From NCBI GenBank assembly GCA_022797145.1, contig JAAWKA010000009.1:1-57712 (forward strand): a DNA stretch of 57,712 bases, read 5' to 3'. The notes beneath the pieces were generated by a model, which saw only the letters and a program-made list of their open reading frames with translations, ran no database searches and was not told the DNA's origin. A program made the translations under genes and the position numbers. How positions within the stretch are numbered: position 1 is the first letter of the stretch; each line of letters opens with the position of its first letter. The stretch is from Clostridia bacterium (GTDB taxonomy: Bacteria > Bacillota > Clostridia > TANB77 > CAG-508). Shown piece by piece: positions 41,168-50,139 of this stretch.

Positions 41168-42793
41168 ATGATATCAAATTTACATATAAAAAACATAGGG
41201 ATTATAGATGACCTAGTAGTAGACTTAAATACTGGACTTAATGTATTAACAGGAGAAACAGGAGCAGGAAAAACATTAATAATAGATTCACTTGGAATAA
41301 TAGCAGGAGGAAGATTTCAAAAAGAAATGATAAGAAGAGGACAAGATCACTCATTTGTAGAGTTATGTATATATTTACCAGAACATGAAATGGCAATTGA
41401 TGGAAATATTATATTATCAAGAGAAATTTATTCAAATGGCAGAAACTTATGTAAAATAAATGGAAGGTTAGTAACAGTAAATGAATTAAAAACTTTTATG
41501 AAAAACATAATAGACATACATGGACAACAAGACAATCAAACAATATTAGACCCAAATTCACATATAAAGTATTTAGATAATTTTACAGGAAAAAATTTAC
41601 AGACTCTAAAAACAATGTATGATGAATACTATAAACAATATATCAGAGTGAAAAATGAACTAAAAAACAATTATGGAGATGATATAGAAAAACAAAGAAG
41701 ACTAGATTTACTAAAATATCAACAAAAAGAAATTGAAAACTGTCAGTTAAAAATAGGAGAAGATGAAGAACTAGAAAATATAAGAAGTAAAATTTTAAAT
41801 GAAGAAAAAATATCAAGTAATTTAAAACAAATAGATATAGATATAGGAGAAAATGCAATAGATTCTATTAGTAGTGCAATAAGAGCATTAGAAAAAATAG
41901 AAATATTAGACGAAAAGTATAGTGAAAAATTAAACAATTTAAAAAGTATATATTATGATTTACAAGAATTATCAAGAGACATTACTATTCTAAAAGAAGA
42001 AATAGAATTTGATGAAGAACAAAGACAAACAATAGAAGCTAGACTAGACTTAATATATTCCTTAAAAAGAAAATATGGAAATAATATAGATGAAATAATA
42101 AGATATCAAGAAGACATAACAAAACAAATAGAGCAGATAGAAAACTTAGATGAATATATAGTGAAATTAAAACAAGAAGAAAAAGAAATAAAAAATAAAA
42201 TGATAGAAATTTGTATAGAAATGAATAAAATGAGAAAAGAAAGCTCAGAAGTTCTTTCAAAGCAAATAAATCAGCAACTACAAGATTTAGAAATGAAAAA
42301 TGCTAAATTTGAAGTACAAATTTATCTAGATGAAAATTATGAATTTAATTCAAATGGACTTGATAAAGTAGAATTCTTTATAAGAACTAATATAGGAGAA
42401 GAAAAAAAGCCTTTAGTAAAAATAGCATCAGGAGGAGAAATGTCAAGGATTATGCTTGCAATAAAAAACGTCTTAGCAGATATAGATGAAGTTCCGATAT
42501 TAGTATTTGATGAAATAGATACAGGAATTAGTGGAATTGCAGCAAATAGTGTAGCAGACAAAATGAAACAAATAGCAAAAAACCATCAAGTTTTATGTAT
42601 TACACATTTAGCCTCAATAGCAGCAAAAGGAGATTATAACTATTATATTAGTAAAGAAGTAATAGATAATAATACAAAAACAAAAATAGAATTATTGTCA
42701 GAAGAAGACGCAATAAAAGAGATAGCTAGAATATCAAGTGGTAATATAACAGATATTGCACTAGAACATGCAAGAGAACTTAGAAAATATTAA
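41168..42793 (+). CDS. recN: DNA repair protein RecN
   Basis: An SMC-like ATPase acting in double-strand-break repair. The N-terminal MISNLHIKNIGIIDDLVVDL leads into Walker A TGETGAGKT. A long coiled coil spans roughly residues 150-380. The signature KIASGGEMSRIMLAIK and Walker B ILVFDEIDTGISG are in the C-terminal half. The 541 residues are normal. No in-frame CGG. The start-site context is unusual (see leader). Confidence 0.96.
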   Translation: MISNLHIKNIGIIDDLVVDLNTGLNVLTGETGAGKTLIIDSLGIIAGGRFQKEMIRRGQDHSFVELCIYLPEHEMAIDGNIILSREIYSNGRNLCKINGRLVTVNELKTFMKNIIDIHGQQDNQTILDPNSHIKYLDNFTGKNLQTLKTMYDEYYKQYIRVKNELKNNYGDDIEKQRRLDLLKYQQKEIENCQLKIGEDEELENIRSKILNEEKISSNLKQIDIDIGENAIDSISSAIRALEKIEILDEKYSEKLNNLKSIYYDLQELSRDITILKEEIEFDEEQRQTIEARLDLIYSLKRKYGNNIDEIIRYQEDITKQIEQIENLDEYIVKLKQEEKEIKNKMIEICIEMNKMRKESSEVLSKQINQQLQDLEMKNAKFEVQIYLDENYEFNSNGLDKVEFFIRTNIGEEKKPLVKIASGGEMSRIMLAIKNVLADIDEVPILVFDEIDTGISGIAANSVADKMKQIAKNHQVLCITHLASIAAKGDYNYYISKEVIDNNTKTKIELLSEEDAIKEIARISSGNITDIALEHARELRKY

Positions 42794-42881
42794 ATCACAA
42801 GTTAACAGAAAATATATAGACTTAACATAAAACAAATGATATAATTTATTTCAAATTAATGGAAAATTTGCCTATGTATAG

Positions 42882-42906
42882 AAAATGTCTATATTTAGAC
42901 ATTTTA
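42882..42906 (+). terminator. Terminator of tlyA-recN
   Basis: Arms AAAATGTC and GACATTTT around TATATTTA, about 90 bases after recN. Confidence 0.7.
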
Positions 42907-43013
42907 AATAAAAAAATACTTTTTTTCATTTATAGGATTAATCTAGATATAGAGTTACTTTTATTCATAGTTTTAAACTATTTTACTATAAAAACATACT
43001 ATAGGAGGAAGAT

Positions 43014-44078
43014 ATGAGTAATAGGGAGTTGCAACTGAGAAAATATGTAAAAATGGAGGAAAAAGAAAGGCGAAAAAGAGAGCTTAAAAGAATTATTCGG
43101 AGATTAAAGATTAATTCAAAAGTATATGACTATCCAAAACTTATTATAGAAATAATAATAGAAAGTTTAAGATATTCTATATACTGCGTGGTTACATGTG
43201 TAATGTTTATTTCATTAACATCTTTTAACTGGAGAAAAGATACTGATATTGCTAAAGATTTGTTGAGAAAAAATATGATACATAACATACAAGATATTCA
43301 AAAGGAAGAAGAAGTTGAGTCTCCAGAAAAAGAAACAGAACAAAGGCCTTCTTTTATTTATGAAGATTTTAAAAATACACAGGTTGAAGAGATGTTAGAA
43401 GATACTCAAGACTTAATAAGACAAATAGAATTAGGGAACATATCAGTAGAGGAAAAAATAAAAGAGAATTTAACACGAATAGATCAAATAAAAGAAGAGT
43501 TCACAAATGTAGATATTCATAATAATAAATACACACAAATAAAAGAAGATGCACAAGAGACTATATACATATATCATAATATATATGACATAGTAGAAGA
43601 AAAATTAGATATTGACATGAACATGGATGTATCAAAGCCTACAGATTTAACAAAAAAGGAATTTCAGATATTAATGTCTCGTTTAAAAAAAGATATATCA
43701 GATTATTTTTCTAGGAATGCATCATATATATGGGAATATTGCCATGAACAAGATGTAAATGAAATGTTTGTAGTTGGAATAAAAGCTACTGAATCATATT
43801 GGGGACAAGATAAAAAAGCACAAAGGACTAATAATTATTCAGGGATACTCAATAGTGATGGTAGTTTAAAGCACTATGAAACAGAAGAACAGGAAATTCA
43901 GGAATTGGTAAATAATTTAGCACAAAATTATTTAAAACCTGAAGGAAAATATTACAATGGGAGCACAATACATGGAGTAAATACCGAATATTGCAAAGAA
44001 AGTGCAATACCAGGAGATCAATTTCATTGGACATTGACAGTATACTCCAGAATGAAAGAAGCAATAGGACAGGAATAG
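43014..44078 (+). CDS. Membrane-anchored glucosaminidase-domain protein
   Basis: A basic cytoplasmic tail (residues 1-50) is followed by one membrane segment (IYCVVTCVMFISLTSF), a helical linker, and a C-terminal glucosaminidase-like domain with FVVGIKATESYWGQD, NNYSGILNSDGSLKHY and DQFHWTLTVYSRM. The Glu in KATESYWG is the likely catalytic residue. It probably trims peptidoglycan at the cell surface. Codon 29 (43098-43100) is an in-frame CGG in an Arg-rich tail. A +1 shift there would stop translation two residues later, so CGG must be read in frame, at least sometimes, if this gene is expressed. An AGGAGG site precedes the ATG. Confidence 0.8.
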   Translation: MSNRELQLRKYVKMEEKERRKRELKRIIRRLKINSKVYDYPKLIIEIIIESLRYSIYCVVTCVMFISLTSFNWRKDTDIAKDLLRKNMIHNIQDIQKEEEVESPEKETEQRPSFIYEDFKNTQVEEMLEDTQDLIRQIELGNISVEEKIKENLTRIDQIKEEFTNVDIHNNKYTQIKEDAQETIYIYHNIYDIVEEKLDIDMNMDVSKPTDLTKKEFQILMSRLKKDISDYFSRNASYIWEYCHEQDVNEMFVVGIKATESYWGQDKKAQRTNNYSGILNSDGSLKHYETEEQEIQELVNNLAQNYLKPEGKYYNGSTIHGVNTEYCKESAIPGDQFHWTLTVYSRMKEAIGQE

Positions 44079-44101
44079 CTAATTAGCCATTCCTGTTTTT
44101 T
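44071..44101 (+). terminator. Terminator of the glucosaminidase gene
   Basis: ACAGGAAT and ATTCCTGT with an internal GCTAATTAGC, then TTTTTTC. Confidence 0.85.
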
Positions 44102-44268
44102 CTAACCTATATAAAATAGAAAATTATATTAAAACATAAAAGAAAAAACTTAATATAGTTTACATTCTGAGGATTCTAATATATAATAAGATATCATAAT
44201 GAATTTAATAATACTTAAAAATTATAAATAAACCAATAATAAAATAGATAAAGATAGGTGGAGATAAA

Positions 44269-45774
44269 ATGAAAGAAAATGAAAAAATACAGGGAGAAGA
44301 GATAGTAGACTTAAATCATTTAATAAAAATAAGAAGAGACAAATTGGAGGAATTAGAACAAAAAGGAAAAAACCCTTTTGAAGTTACAAAATATGATAGA
44401 ACACATACAGCAAAACAAATAAAACAAAAATTTATAGAATTAGAAAATATAGATGTTAGTGTTGCAGGACGTATTATAGCAAAGAGAATTATGGGAAAAG
44501 CAGCTTTTTGCACAATTCAAGATTGTGATGAAAAAATACAAAGTTATGTAAGTATTAATGATTTAGGAGAAGAACAATATAAAGAATTTAAAACATATGA
44601 CATTGGGGATATTATTGGAATAAAGGGATTTGTATTTAAAACAAAAACAGAAGAAATATCAGTACATGCAAAAGAAATAATATTACTCTCAAAATCTTTA
44701 AAACCACTTCCAGAAAAATTTCATGGATTAAAAGATACAGATTTACGTTATAGGCAAAGATATGTAGACTTAATTGTAAATCCAGAAGTAAAAGATACTT
44801 TTTTAATTAGAAGCAAAATAATAAAAGAAATTAGACAAGTATTAGATGAAAAAGGATATTTAGAAGTGGAAACACCAATATTAAATACAATTTCAGGAGG
44901 AGCAACAGCAAGGCCATTTACTACACATCACCATACTTTAGATATAAATATGTACTTAAGAATTGCACTAGAACTGAATTTAAAAAGATTAATAGTTGGA
45001 GGAATAGACAAAGTTTATGAATTAGGTAGAGTATTCAGAAATGAAGGAATGGATATTAGACATAACCCAGAATTTACAATGTTAGAATTATATGCATCAT
45101 ACCAAGACTATAATGATATGATGGAGATAACAGAAGAAATATTTGTAAGAGCAGCAAAAAAAGTATTAGGAACAACAAAAATAACATATCAAGGTCAAGA
45201 AATTGATTTAACACCATCATGGAAAAGAATAACAATGATAGAAGCAATAAAAGAAGTAACAGGAATCGACTTTAATGAGATAAATTCAGACGAACAAGCA
45301 TTAAAAATAGCAAAAGAACAAGGAATAGAAGTACCAAAATTAAAAGAAACTAGAGGAGATATAATTAGTATATTCTTTGATGAATATGTAGAAAAAACTT
45401 TAATACAACCTACATTTATTTATGATTATCCAGTAGAAATATCACCACTTGCTAAAAGAAGCAAAAAAGATACAAGGTTAACTGAAAGGTTTGAAGTATT
45501 CATAGGAGGAAGAGAATATGGAAATGCATTTACAGAATTAAATGATCCAATAGATCAACATGAAAGATTTAAAAAACAAGTAGAAGCAAGAGAAGCAGGT
45601 GATGATGAGGCTGGAATGATGGATGAAGACTATATAAATGCACTAGAAATAGGACTACCTCCTACAGGTGGACTTGGTATAGGAATAGATAGACTTGTAA
45701 TGTTATTAACAGATCAAGCATCTATAAGAGATGTATTACTTTTTCCAACAATGAAACCTCTTAATAACGCTTAA
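44269..45774 (+). CDS. lysS: Lysyl-tRNA synthetase, class II
   Basis: The 501-residue enzyme has the OB-fold anticodon-binding domain ([20 protein letters not shown]) and class II motifs: motif 2 [20 protein letters not shown] and motif 3 [17 protein letters not shown], ending TMKPL. It charges tRNA-Lys in the cytoplasm. No in-frame CGG. A GGTGGAG site precedes the ATG. Intergenic space to the next gene (45775-45941) shows no clear element apart from the leader motif at 45917. Confidence 0.98.
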   Translation: MKENEKIQGEEIVDLNHLIKIRRDKLEELEQKGKNPFEVTKYDRTHTAKQIKQKFIELENIDVSVAGRIIAKRIMGKAAFCTIQDCDEKIQSYVSINDLGEEQYKEFKTYDIGDIIGIKGFVFKTKTEEISVHAKEIILLSKSLKPLPEKFHGLKDTDLRYRQRYVDLIVNPEVKDTFLIRSKIIKEIRQVLDEKGYLEVETPILNTISGGATARPFTTHHHTLDINMYLRIALELNLKRLIVGGIDKVYELGRVFRNEGMDIRHNPEFTMLELYASYQDYNDMMEITEEIFVRAAKKVLGTTKITYQGQEIDLTPSWKRITMIEAIKEVTGIDFNEINSDEQALKIAKEQGIEVPKLKETRGDIISIFFDEYVEKTLIQPTFIYDYPVEISPLAKRSKKDTRLTERFEVFIGGREYGNAFTELNDPIDQHERFKKQVEAREAGDDEAGMMDEDYINALEIGLPPTGGLGIGIDRLVMLLTDQASIRDVLLFPTMKPLNNA

Positions 45775-45941
45775 TGAGTTTTAATACAGTTTAATAAAAG
45801 CTTAAAAACATTGAAAATTGTACTAATATAGAAAATTTAATAAGTATAATGAAAATAAAAAAATTATTATGTTTTTAGTGATTTTTAAGTTAGTAGCATT
45901 AAAATTGCACTATACCAGTAAGTTGTAGAGGAGCTAGTAAA

Positions 45942-46301
45942 GTGAATATTTTTAAAAAGAAAAAAGAAGAAATAAATAAACTAATTGATTATGAAGGTAA
46001 TGATGGTTGTATGGCAACAAATATGATTACAATAGAGGGCTGGAAAGTAGGATATATGTATAGAGATGAACCTAGTACAGTTTTTCTAGACAGTGGGTGG
46101 AGATTTTTCAAAGGTGATGAAGATGAAAATTATAGTAACAATTCAAATAATTATAAAATTTATAAATTGAATACGATTTGTAATTATGATGAATCTATTA
46201 TTCCATATTTAGATATGCCAGTCGGAACTCATCTTATAAAAACAAAGAATAATAAATTTATTATAGATGATGGTAATCAAGAAATATTTATGACAAAGTA
46301 A
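45942..46301 (+). CDS. DUF2185/Imm33-like immunity-type protein
   Basis: The 119-residue protein contains GYMYRDEPSTVFLDSGWRFF (motif GYMYRDEP…DSGWRFFKGDEDENY) and NTICNYDESIIPYLDMPVGT, the hallmark of DUF2185, annotated as the Imm33 immunity-protein domain in polymorphic toxin systems but also found as solitary genes. No toxin is adjacent. The start is GTG with AGAGGAG from the recurring leader motif. It begins the accessory stretch. Confidence 0.85.
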   Translation: MNIFKKKKEEINKLIDYEGNDGCMATNMITIEGWKVGYMYRDEPSTVFLDSGWRFFKGDEDENYSNNSNNYKIYKLNTICNYDESIIPYLDMPVGTHLIKTKNNKFIIDDGNQEIFMTK

Positions 46302-46327
46302 AATTGCAATTTTGAGGAGAAATAGAA

Positions 46328-46660
46328 ATGTTAGAAATAAGGCAAGAAACTAAAAAGGACTATGAAGAAGTATATAATGTAGTAAAAACAGCATTTGAAA
46401 CAGCAGAGCATAGTGATGGGAATGAACAAGATTTAGTAATAGCATTAAGAAATAGCAATAATTTTATAGCACAATTATCATTAGTTGCAATTCAAGACAG
46501 TAAAATAGTTGGATATATTTTATTTACAAAAATTAAAATAGGAGAATATGAAGAATTAGTATTAGCACCACTTGGAGTATTACCAGAATATCAAAAACAA
46601 GGAATAGGCAAAAAGTTAATAGAAAAAGGACATGAGATAGCAAAAGAATTTGGAATATAA
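46328..46660 (+). CDS. GNAT acetyltransferase, C-terminally truncated
   Basis: This starts like YhbS-type N-acetyltransferases (MLEIRQETKKDYEEVYNVVKTAF) and has the acetyl-CoA loop LPEYQKQGIGKKLIEKG. It stops at residue 110 after KEFGI; the family normally runs to about 165-170 residues with a final GSEKYYPKFGF segment. The stop abuts the repeated terminator-promoter module at 46662, as if the module had replaced the gene's 3' end. Probably not functional; could be listed as a pseudogene. Confidence 0.75.
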   Translation: MLEIRQETKKDYEEVYNVVKTAFETAEHSDGNEQDLVIALRNSNNFIAQLSLVAIQDSKIVGYILFTKIKIGEYEELVLAPLGVLPEYQKQGIGKKLIEKGHEIAKEFGI

Positions 46661-46661
46661 C

Positions 46662-46740
46662 TTACAATAGGTATGGCTGATAATTAGTTGATATTATCAG
46701 TCTTTTATTATATAATGGTAACATCAATTAGTAAGTTGTA
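46662..46740 (+). repeat. Terminator-promoter repeat module, copy A
   Basis: 79 bases almost identical (about three differences) to copy B at 48449-48526. In order: TTACAATAGGTATGG, a terminator hairpin (GGCTGATAAT/ATATTATCAGTC with TTTT), a -10-like TATATAAT, then GTAACATCAATTAGTAAGTTGTA leading into the next gene's ribosome site (quoted in parts: CATCAATTAGTAAGTTGTA). It closes one gene and starts the next. Confidence 0.75.
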
Positions 46741-46755
46741 TGGGGAAATAGAATT

Positions 46756-47373
46756 ATGATTTTAAAGAATATAGCAAAAATTCTATTAATTATTTTTTGC
46801 ATATATGTATTTTATAAAGGTATAAGAGAAAAGAATAAGATAAAAATTGTTCTTCCATTAATAATAGCAATTATAAAAATAAGAATGCAAATTCTAGGTA
46901 TTATTGGATTTGTTTTACTTTTACTTTTCTTTTGGACAGTAAGTTTTTTACCATATGTAATCGGTATAATAATATCTATTATAGTAATATTCGTAATAAG
47001 AAGAAAAGTAGCAGTACAAGATAGAATAGCAATTTGTATATCTGCTATAGTCATTACTATGTGTATATCTACGTTATTCGAACCTATATGGTTTAATTAT
47101 GTAAGTGCAAGACCAGATGATACTTATATAAAAATTAAAAAAATTAACGATAGTGAAAAACTTATGGGACTATCAAAAGAAGAAGTTATTACACAATTAG
47201 GAAAACCAGAAAGTACAGAGGTTCATGATAGTGTTTATAGATATGATGCTGGAGAAAAAACTAGTTATGTGGGTTTTGGTGGGCATACATACTATAAACT
47301 ATATGTAAAGTTTGATGAAAATGGTAAAGTAAAGTCTACTTCAATAGAGATATATGAACCACCAGGTGGATAA
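46756..47373 (+). CDS. Membrane protein with BamE/SmpA-like domain
   Basis: Three or four hydrophobic segments make up residues 1-110. The C-terminal 80 residues (LMGLSKEEVITQLGKPESTE…YKLYVKFDENGKVKSTSIEI) match the small BamE/SmpA-like fold found in many Firmicutes lipoproteins and membrane proteins. Function is unknown. The start has TGGGGAAAT downstream of repeat copy A. Confidence 0.6.
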   Translation: MILKNIAKILLIIFCIYVFYKGIREKNKIKIVLPLIIAIIKIRMQILGIIGFVLLLLFFWTVSFLPYVIGIIISIIVIFVIRRKVAVQDRIAICISAIVITMCISTLFEPIWFNYVSARPDDTYIKIKKINDSEKLMGLSKEEVITQLGKPESTEVHDSVYRYDAGEKTSYVGFGGHTYYKLYVKFDENGKVKSTSIEIYEPPGG

Positions 47374-47470
47374 AGAATAATGAATAATAGATCAATAGTT
47401 TTAGTCCTTTCGATAACTTACAAGTTTGTAGTATAGTAGAATAATATTAAGTTATACTAGGAGGAATCTT

Positions 47471-48229
47471 ATGAAAAAGAAGATATGTATTGGTGTAGGA
47501 ATACTTTTAATGATACTTATAGTTGCAGGAATTATAACGAACTATGTAGATAGTGGTAGAGTAGCAACAGGACACGAGCCAAAGTATTGTATCAAAATAG
47601 TTAATAATAATGGTAGTAAAGTGTCATATTGGGGATTAGGCTATAAGGTTATTAGATATGTTGGAGTATCTCCAAGTGAGCCTTATGAAAGTAATATAGG
47701 TGCAAAAATGGGAAATTGGTTTATGAAATATGAATTACCAATAGATAGCGAAAATAATAAAGAACAAAAAGATAGTATAAGTAATATAGATGATTTTTAT
47801 AATACTGAATTGACAAAAGATAGAGATATTAGGACACTATCAAAGGAATATACTTCATTTGATGCTCAAAAAGATGATTGCTTTGTTATAGGTGCAATGG
47901 TTCATAATGATAATCTATATAGTGAATTTATGGAAAGTTATAAGAACAAAAAAACTGGATTTATTAGAGTAGCACAAAATACTGTTGAAGGAGATTTAAT
48001 ATTAATAGATATTTTATATTACGAAAAATCTGATAAATTATATATAGTTACTGATAATACAAGAGATAAATTTTCAGCAGAAACTGATAGAATAATTGAA
48101 CTGAAAGAATTTAATTATATATCAGAATATAAAAATAATAATCACTTATATTTGGTTTTATACAACGAAGATATAACAGAAGAAAATTTTAAAACGGATA
48201 ATGTATTTGTGATAACAACTATTAACTAA
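47471..48229 (+). CDS. Membrane-anchored DUF4362-type protein
   Basis: One N-terminal membrane segment is followed by a first domain with WGLGYKVIRYVG and GAKMGNWFMKYE and a second resembling DUF4362 (SFDAQKDDCFVIGAMVHND…FIRVAQNTVEGDLILIDILY…YIVTDNTRDKF). It is a paralogue of the gene at 51832, which shares GLGYKVI, GTWFM and EIRIVQYTVEG. Function is unknown; probably faces outward. An AGGAGGA site precedes the ATG. Confidence 0.65.
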   Translation: MKKKICIGVGILLMILIVAGIITNYVDSGRVATGHEPKYCIKIVNNNGSKVSYWGLGYKVIRYVGVSPSEPYESNIGAKMGNWFMKYELPIDSENNKEQKDSISNIDDFYNTELTKDRDIRTLSKEYTSFDAQKDDCFVIGAMVHNDNLYSEFMESYKNKKTGFIRVAQNTVEGDLILIDILYYEKSDKLYIVTDNTRDKFSAETDRIIELKEFNYISEYKNNNHLYLVLYNEDITEENFKTDNVFVITTIN

Positions 48230-48253
48230 ATATATAAAGGAGATGTAAAAGTT

Positions 48254-48442
48254 ATGAATAAAGAAAAATTAAAAGTAAAAATATTTTTGATTTTAAGTCT
48301 TGTATTTGCAATTTTAACTTTGATTGGTGGATACTTAGTAATCACTCATAAATTAAATAATGCTGGTTATTCAGTTATACCAATGTTATTTACATTAACA
48401 TTTAGTATATTATATAGGAATAGCAAAAAAGACAAAGAGTAA
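48254..48442 (+). CDS. Small two-helix membrane protein
   Basis: A 62-residue protein with two hydrophobic segments (ILSLVFAILTLIGGYLVI and VIPMLFTLTFSILY) joined by a short loop and ending in RNSKKDKE. The ribosome site is AAAGGAGATG. The family is unknown. It follows the DUF4362-type gene by 24 bases and is likely co-transcribed. Confidence 0.6.
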   Translation: MNKEKLKVKIFLILSLVFAILTLIGGYLVITHKLNNAGYSVIPMLFTLTFSILYRNSKKDKE

Positions 48443-48448
48443 CACAAA

Positions 48449-48526
48449 TTACAATAGGTATGGCTGATATTAGTTGATATTATCAGTCTTTTATTATATA
48501 ATAGTAACATCAATTAGTAAGCTGTA
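48449..48526 (+). repeat. Terminator-promoter repeat module, copy B
   Basis: Near-identical to copy A at 46662. It ends in the leader AGTAAGCTGTAGAGGAG (48516-48532), which holds the next gene's ribosome site and is shared with 18424 and 45917. Confidence 0.75.
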
Positions 48527-48541
48527 GAGGAGGAATTATAT

Positions 48542-48841
48542 ATGAATAAAACAGCATGGATATTTTCGTATAAACTTAAAAAAGGTGTAAGTGAAGAACA
48601 ATTTGTAGAATTAACACAAAAATTACATGATGAGATTATTTCTAAAGCAAAGGGATTTATCTCTTGGGAACATTACTTACAAGGTGATATATGGACTGAT
48701 TTTGTTCTTTGGGAAACGGAAGAAGATGCAAATAATGCAACAACAATTGGGAAAGGTAAAGAAGTAACGAATAATTTTTATACTTGCATTCAAATGAATA
48801 CTTGTAGAGCATTAATTTCAAAATTAATAAAAAAGTATTAG
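48542..48841 (+). CDS. ABM-type (dimeric ferredoxin-like fold) protein
   Basis: The 99-residue protein (AWIFSYKLKKGVSEEQFVEL…KGFISWEHYLQGDIWTDFVLWETEEDANNA) fits the antibiotic-biosynthesis-monooxygenase-like dimeric alpha-beta barrel. Such small proteins have varied or unknown roles; no catalytic residue can be named. It starts directly after repeat copy B with GGAGGA. Confidence 0.65.
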   Translation: MNKTAWIFSYKLKKGVSEEQFVELTQKLHDEIISKAKGFISWEHYLQGDIWTDFVLWETEEDANNATTIGKGKEVTNNFYTCIQMNTCRALISKLIKKY

Positions 48842-48857
48842 ATATACAAATTTAAAA

Positions 48858-49325
48858 TATGGAAATATAAATTGTTATTATATAAAAGGTAAAAGTGATA
48901 CTTTATTAGGAGATACTGACTGAGAAGGTATACTACAAGCGCTTTATAAAAATTGAGTATCTGTTAATTACACATTACCAACCAGACTACATACCAATAG
49001 CACAAGATATAATTGATATGAGAGCGAAACTATTATTAGCAGATGTATTATATTTATAGTTCAGATTTAATTCTTTAAAAATATGAAAACAAGTTTAAAA
49101 CCATAAATATAAAGCATGTAAGTATATCTTGAGAACAATGTAGATGCTTTTTAAGTGATTTAGGAATAGATGAAGAAATAATATATACACTAGAACATAT
49201 AGCGAAAATGGTAGTTAATTTTAGATAATGGTAGTACTTTTGTAAGATTGTTATACAATTTAAGATCTACAATGGTATTCAATGAAGAGAATATAAACAA
49301 ATATTAGAATAAGATATTAAAATAA
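48858..49325 (+). pseudogene. Decayed MBL-fold metallo-hydrolase gene
   Basis: Pieces in several frames align in order with a metallo-beta-lactamase-fold hydrolase. They are YGNINCYYIKGKSDTLLGDTD, then a TGA where Trp is usual and EGILQALYKN; a shifted LLITHYQPDYIPIAQDII (the metal motif HxHxDH replaced by HYQPDY); EQCRCFLSDLGIDEEIIYT; and ILDNG…NLRSTMVFNEENINKY. Several stops and at least three frame changes make it inactive. It fills what otherwise appears to be a 540-base gap. Confidence 0.7.
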
Positions 49326-49388
49326 CTAGGAAAGGTAATTAAGATGAAAATTATCTATCCTATATAATATTTATAGAGAGGATAAAAA

Positions 49389-49643
49389 ATGATTGATATT
49401 AAATTTATAAAAAAAGAAAATAGAGCAGTTGCTTATGATAATGAGGTTGAAATGGGGGAGTGTGAGTTTGAAGAATTAGAAGATACATGGAATATAACTC
49501 ATACAGTAGTAAATAGTAAATATCAAGGACAAGGAATTGCAAAAAAATTAGTAAAATGTGTTATTCAAAATTCACAACAATATGATAAAAAAATTATTGC
49601 AGAATGTTCTTATGCAAAAAAGGTATTACAAATCAAAGAATAA
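49389..49643 (+). CDS. Small GNAT-like acetyltransferase (YjdJ type)
   Basis: An 84-residue protein with THTVVNSKYQGQGIAKKLVK (acetyl-CoA-binding loop QGQGIAKKL) and IIAECSYAKKVL, matching the small YjdJ/GtN-like family of about 90 residues. The C-terminus is a few residues shorter than usual. An AGAGAGGA site precedes the ATG. Confidence 0.82.
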   Translation: MIDIKFIKKENRAVAYDNEVEMGECEFEELEDTWNITHTVVNSKYQGQGIAKKLVKCVIQNSQQYDKKIIAECSYAKKVLQIKE

Positions 49644-49665
49644 CATTTAGTAAATCAAACTAAAA

Positions 49666-49735
49666 TTTACAATAGCAATAGGCAGATATTATTCAAAGTT
49701 ATCTACCTTTTGCTATATAATCATTTGTAGGAGAC
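49666..49735 (+). repeat. Divergent third copy of the terminator-promoter module
   Basis: Same layout as copies A and B: TTACAATAGCAATAGG, hairpin AGGCAGATA/TATCTACCT, TTTT, CTATATAAT and a GTAGGAG ribosome site. Sequence identity is limited to the start and the -10 block. Confidence 0.5.
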
Positions 49736-49742
49736 ATAATTT

Positions 49743-49994
49743 ATGGAAGATAAACAAACGTTGTTAAATAATATAGACAAAATTCATACTACTGAAATGG
49801 GAAGAAATAGAATTAAAAAAAATCTTAAATTAGATAATGATGAAATTGTGGAGTATTGTAAAAATAAAGTTTTAGATAAAAATTGTAATATATATATAAA
49901 AGGGAAAAACTGGTATTGTGAAATTGACAATATAAAAATAACGATCAATTCATATACTTATACAATTATAACAGCACATAAATTAAAAAGGTAG
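49743..49994 (+). CDS. DUF3781 protein
   Basis: The 83-residue protein has the DUF3781 pattern IDKIHTTEMGRNRIKKNL, CKNKVLDKNCNIYIKGKNWYC and INSYTYTIITAHKLK. Function is unknown. Ribosome site GTAGGAGA from the third module copy. Confidence 0.85.
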   Translation: MEDKQTLLNNIDKIHTTEMGRNRIKKNLKLDNDEIVEYCKNKVLDKNCNIYIKGKNWYCEIDNIKITINSYTYTIITAHKLKR

Positions 49995-50139
49995 AAGTAA
50001 TTAAATATGAAATAATAAGTTATATTTAGAAAGAGGACAATTTGTTTGCTTTAAGAAATATGATTATAAATTTCAGTAGAATGGAGATATTTTGGTATTG
50101 AAATATGTATACTAATTGTAATATTAAGGAGTGATATAA

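Noticed and set aside
4216..49325. TGA read as tryptophan
   Set aside because: TGA occurs at expected Trp positions only in clearly decayed genes (DinD-like, MBL-fold, agrD-like), where TGG to TGA is a common change. Intact genes use TGG throughout, and scpA appears to end in TGA.
46662..49735. Integron attC sites between the small accessory genes
   Set aside because: The repeats contain a terminator stem and a -10 box rather than the paired R/L core sites of attC, and no integrase gene is present.
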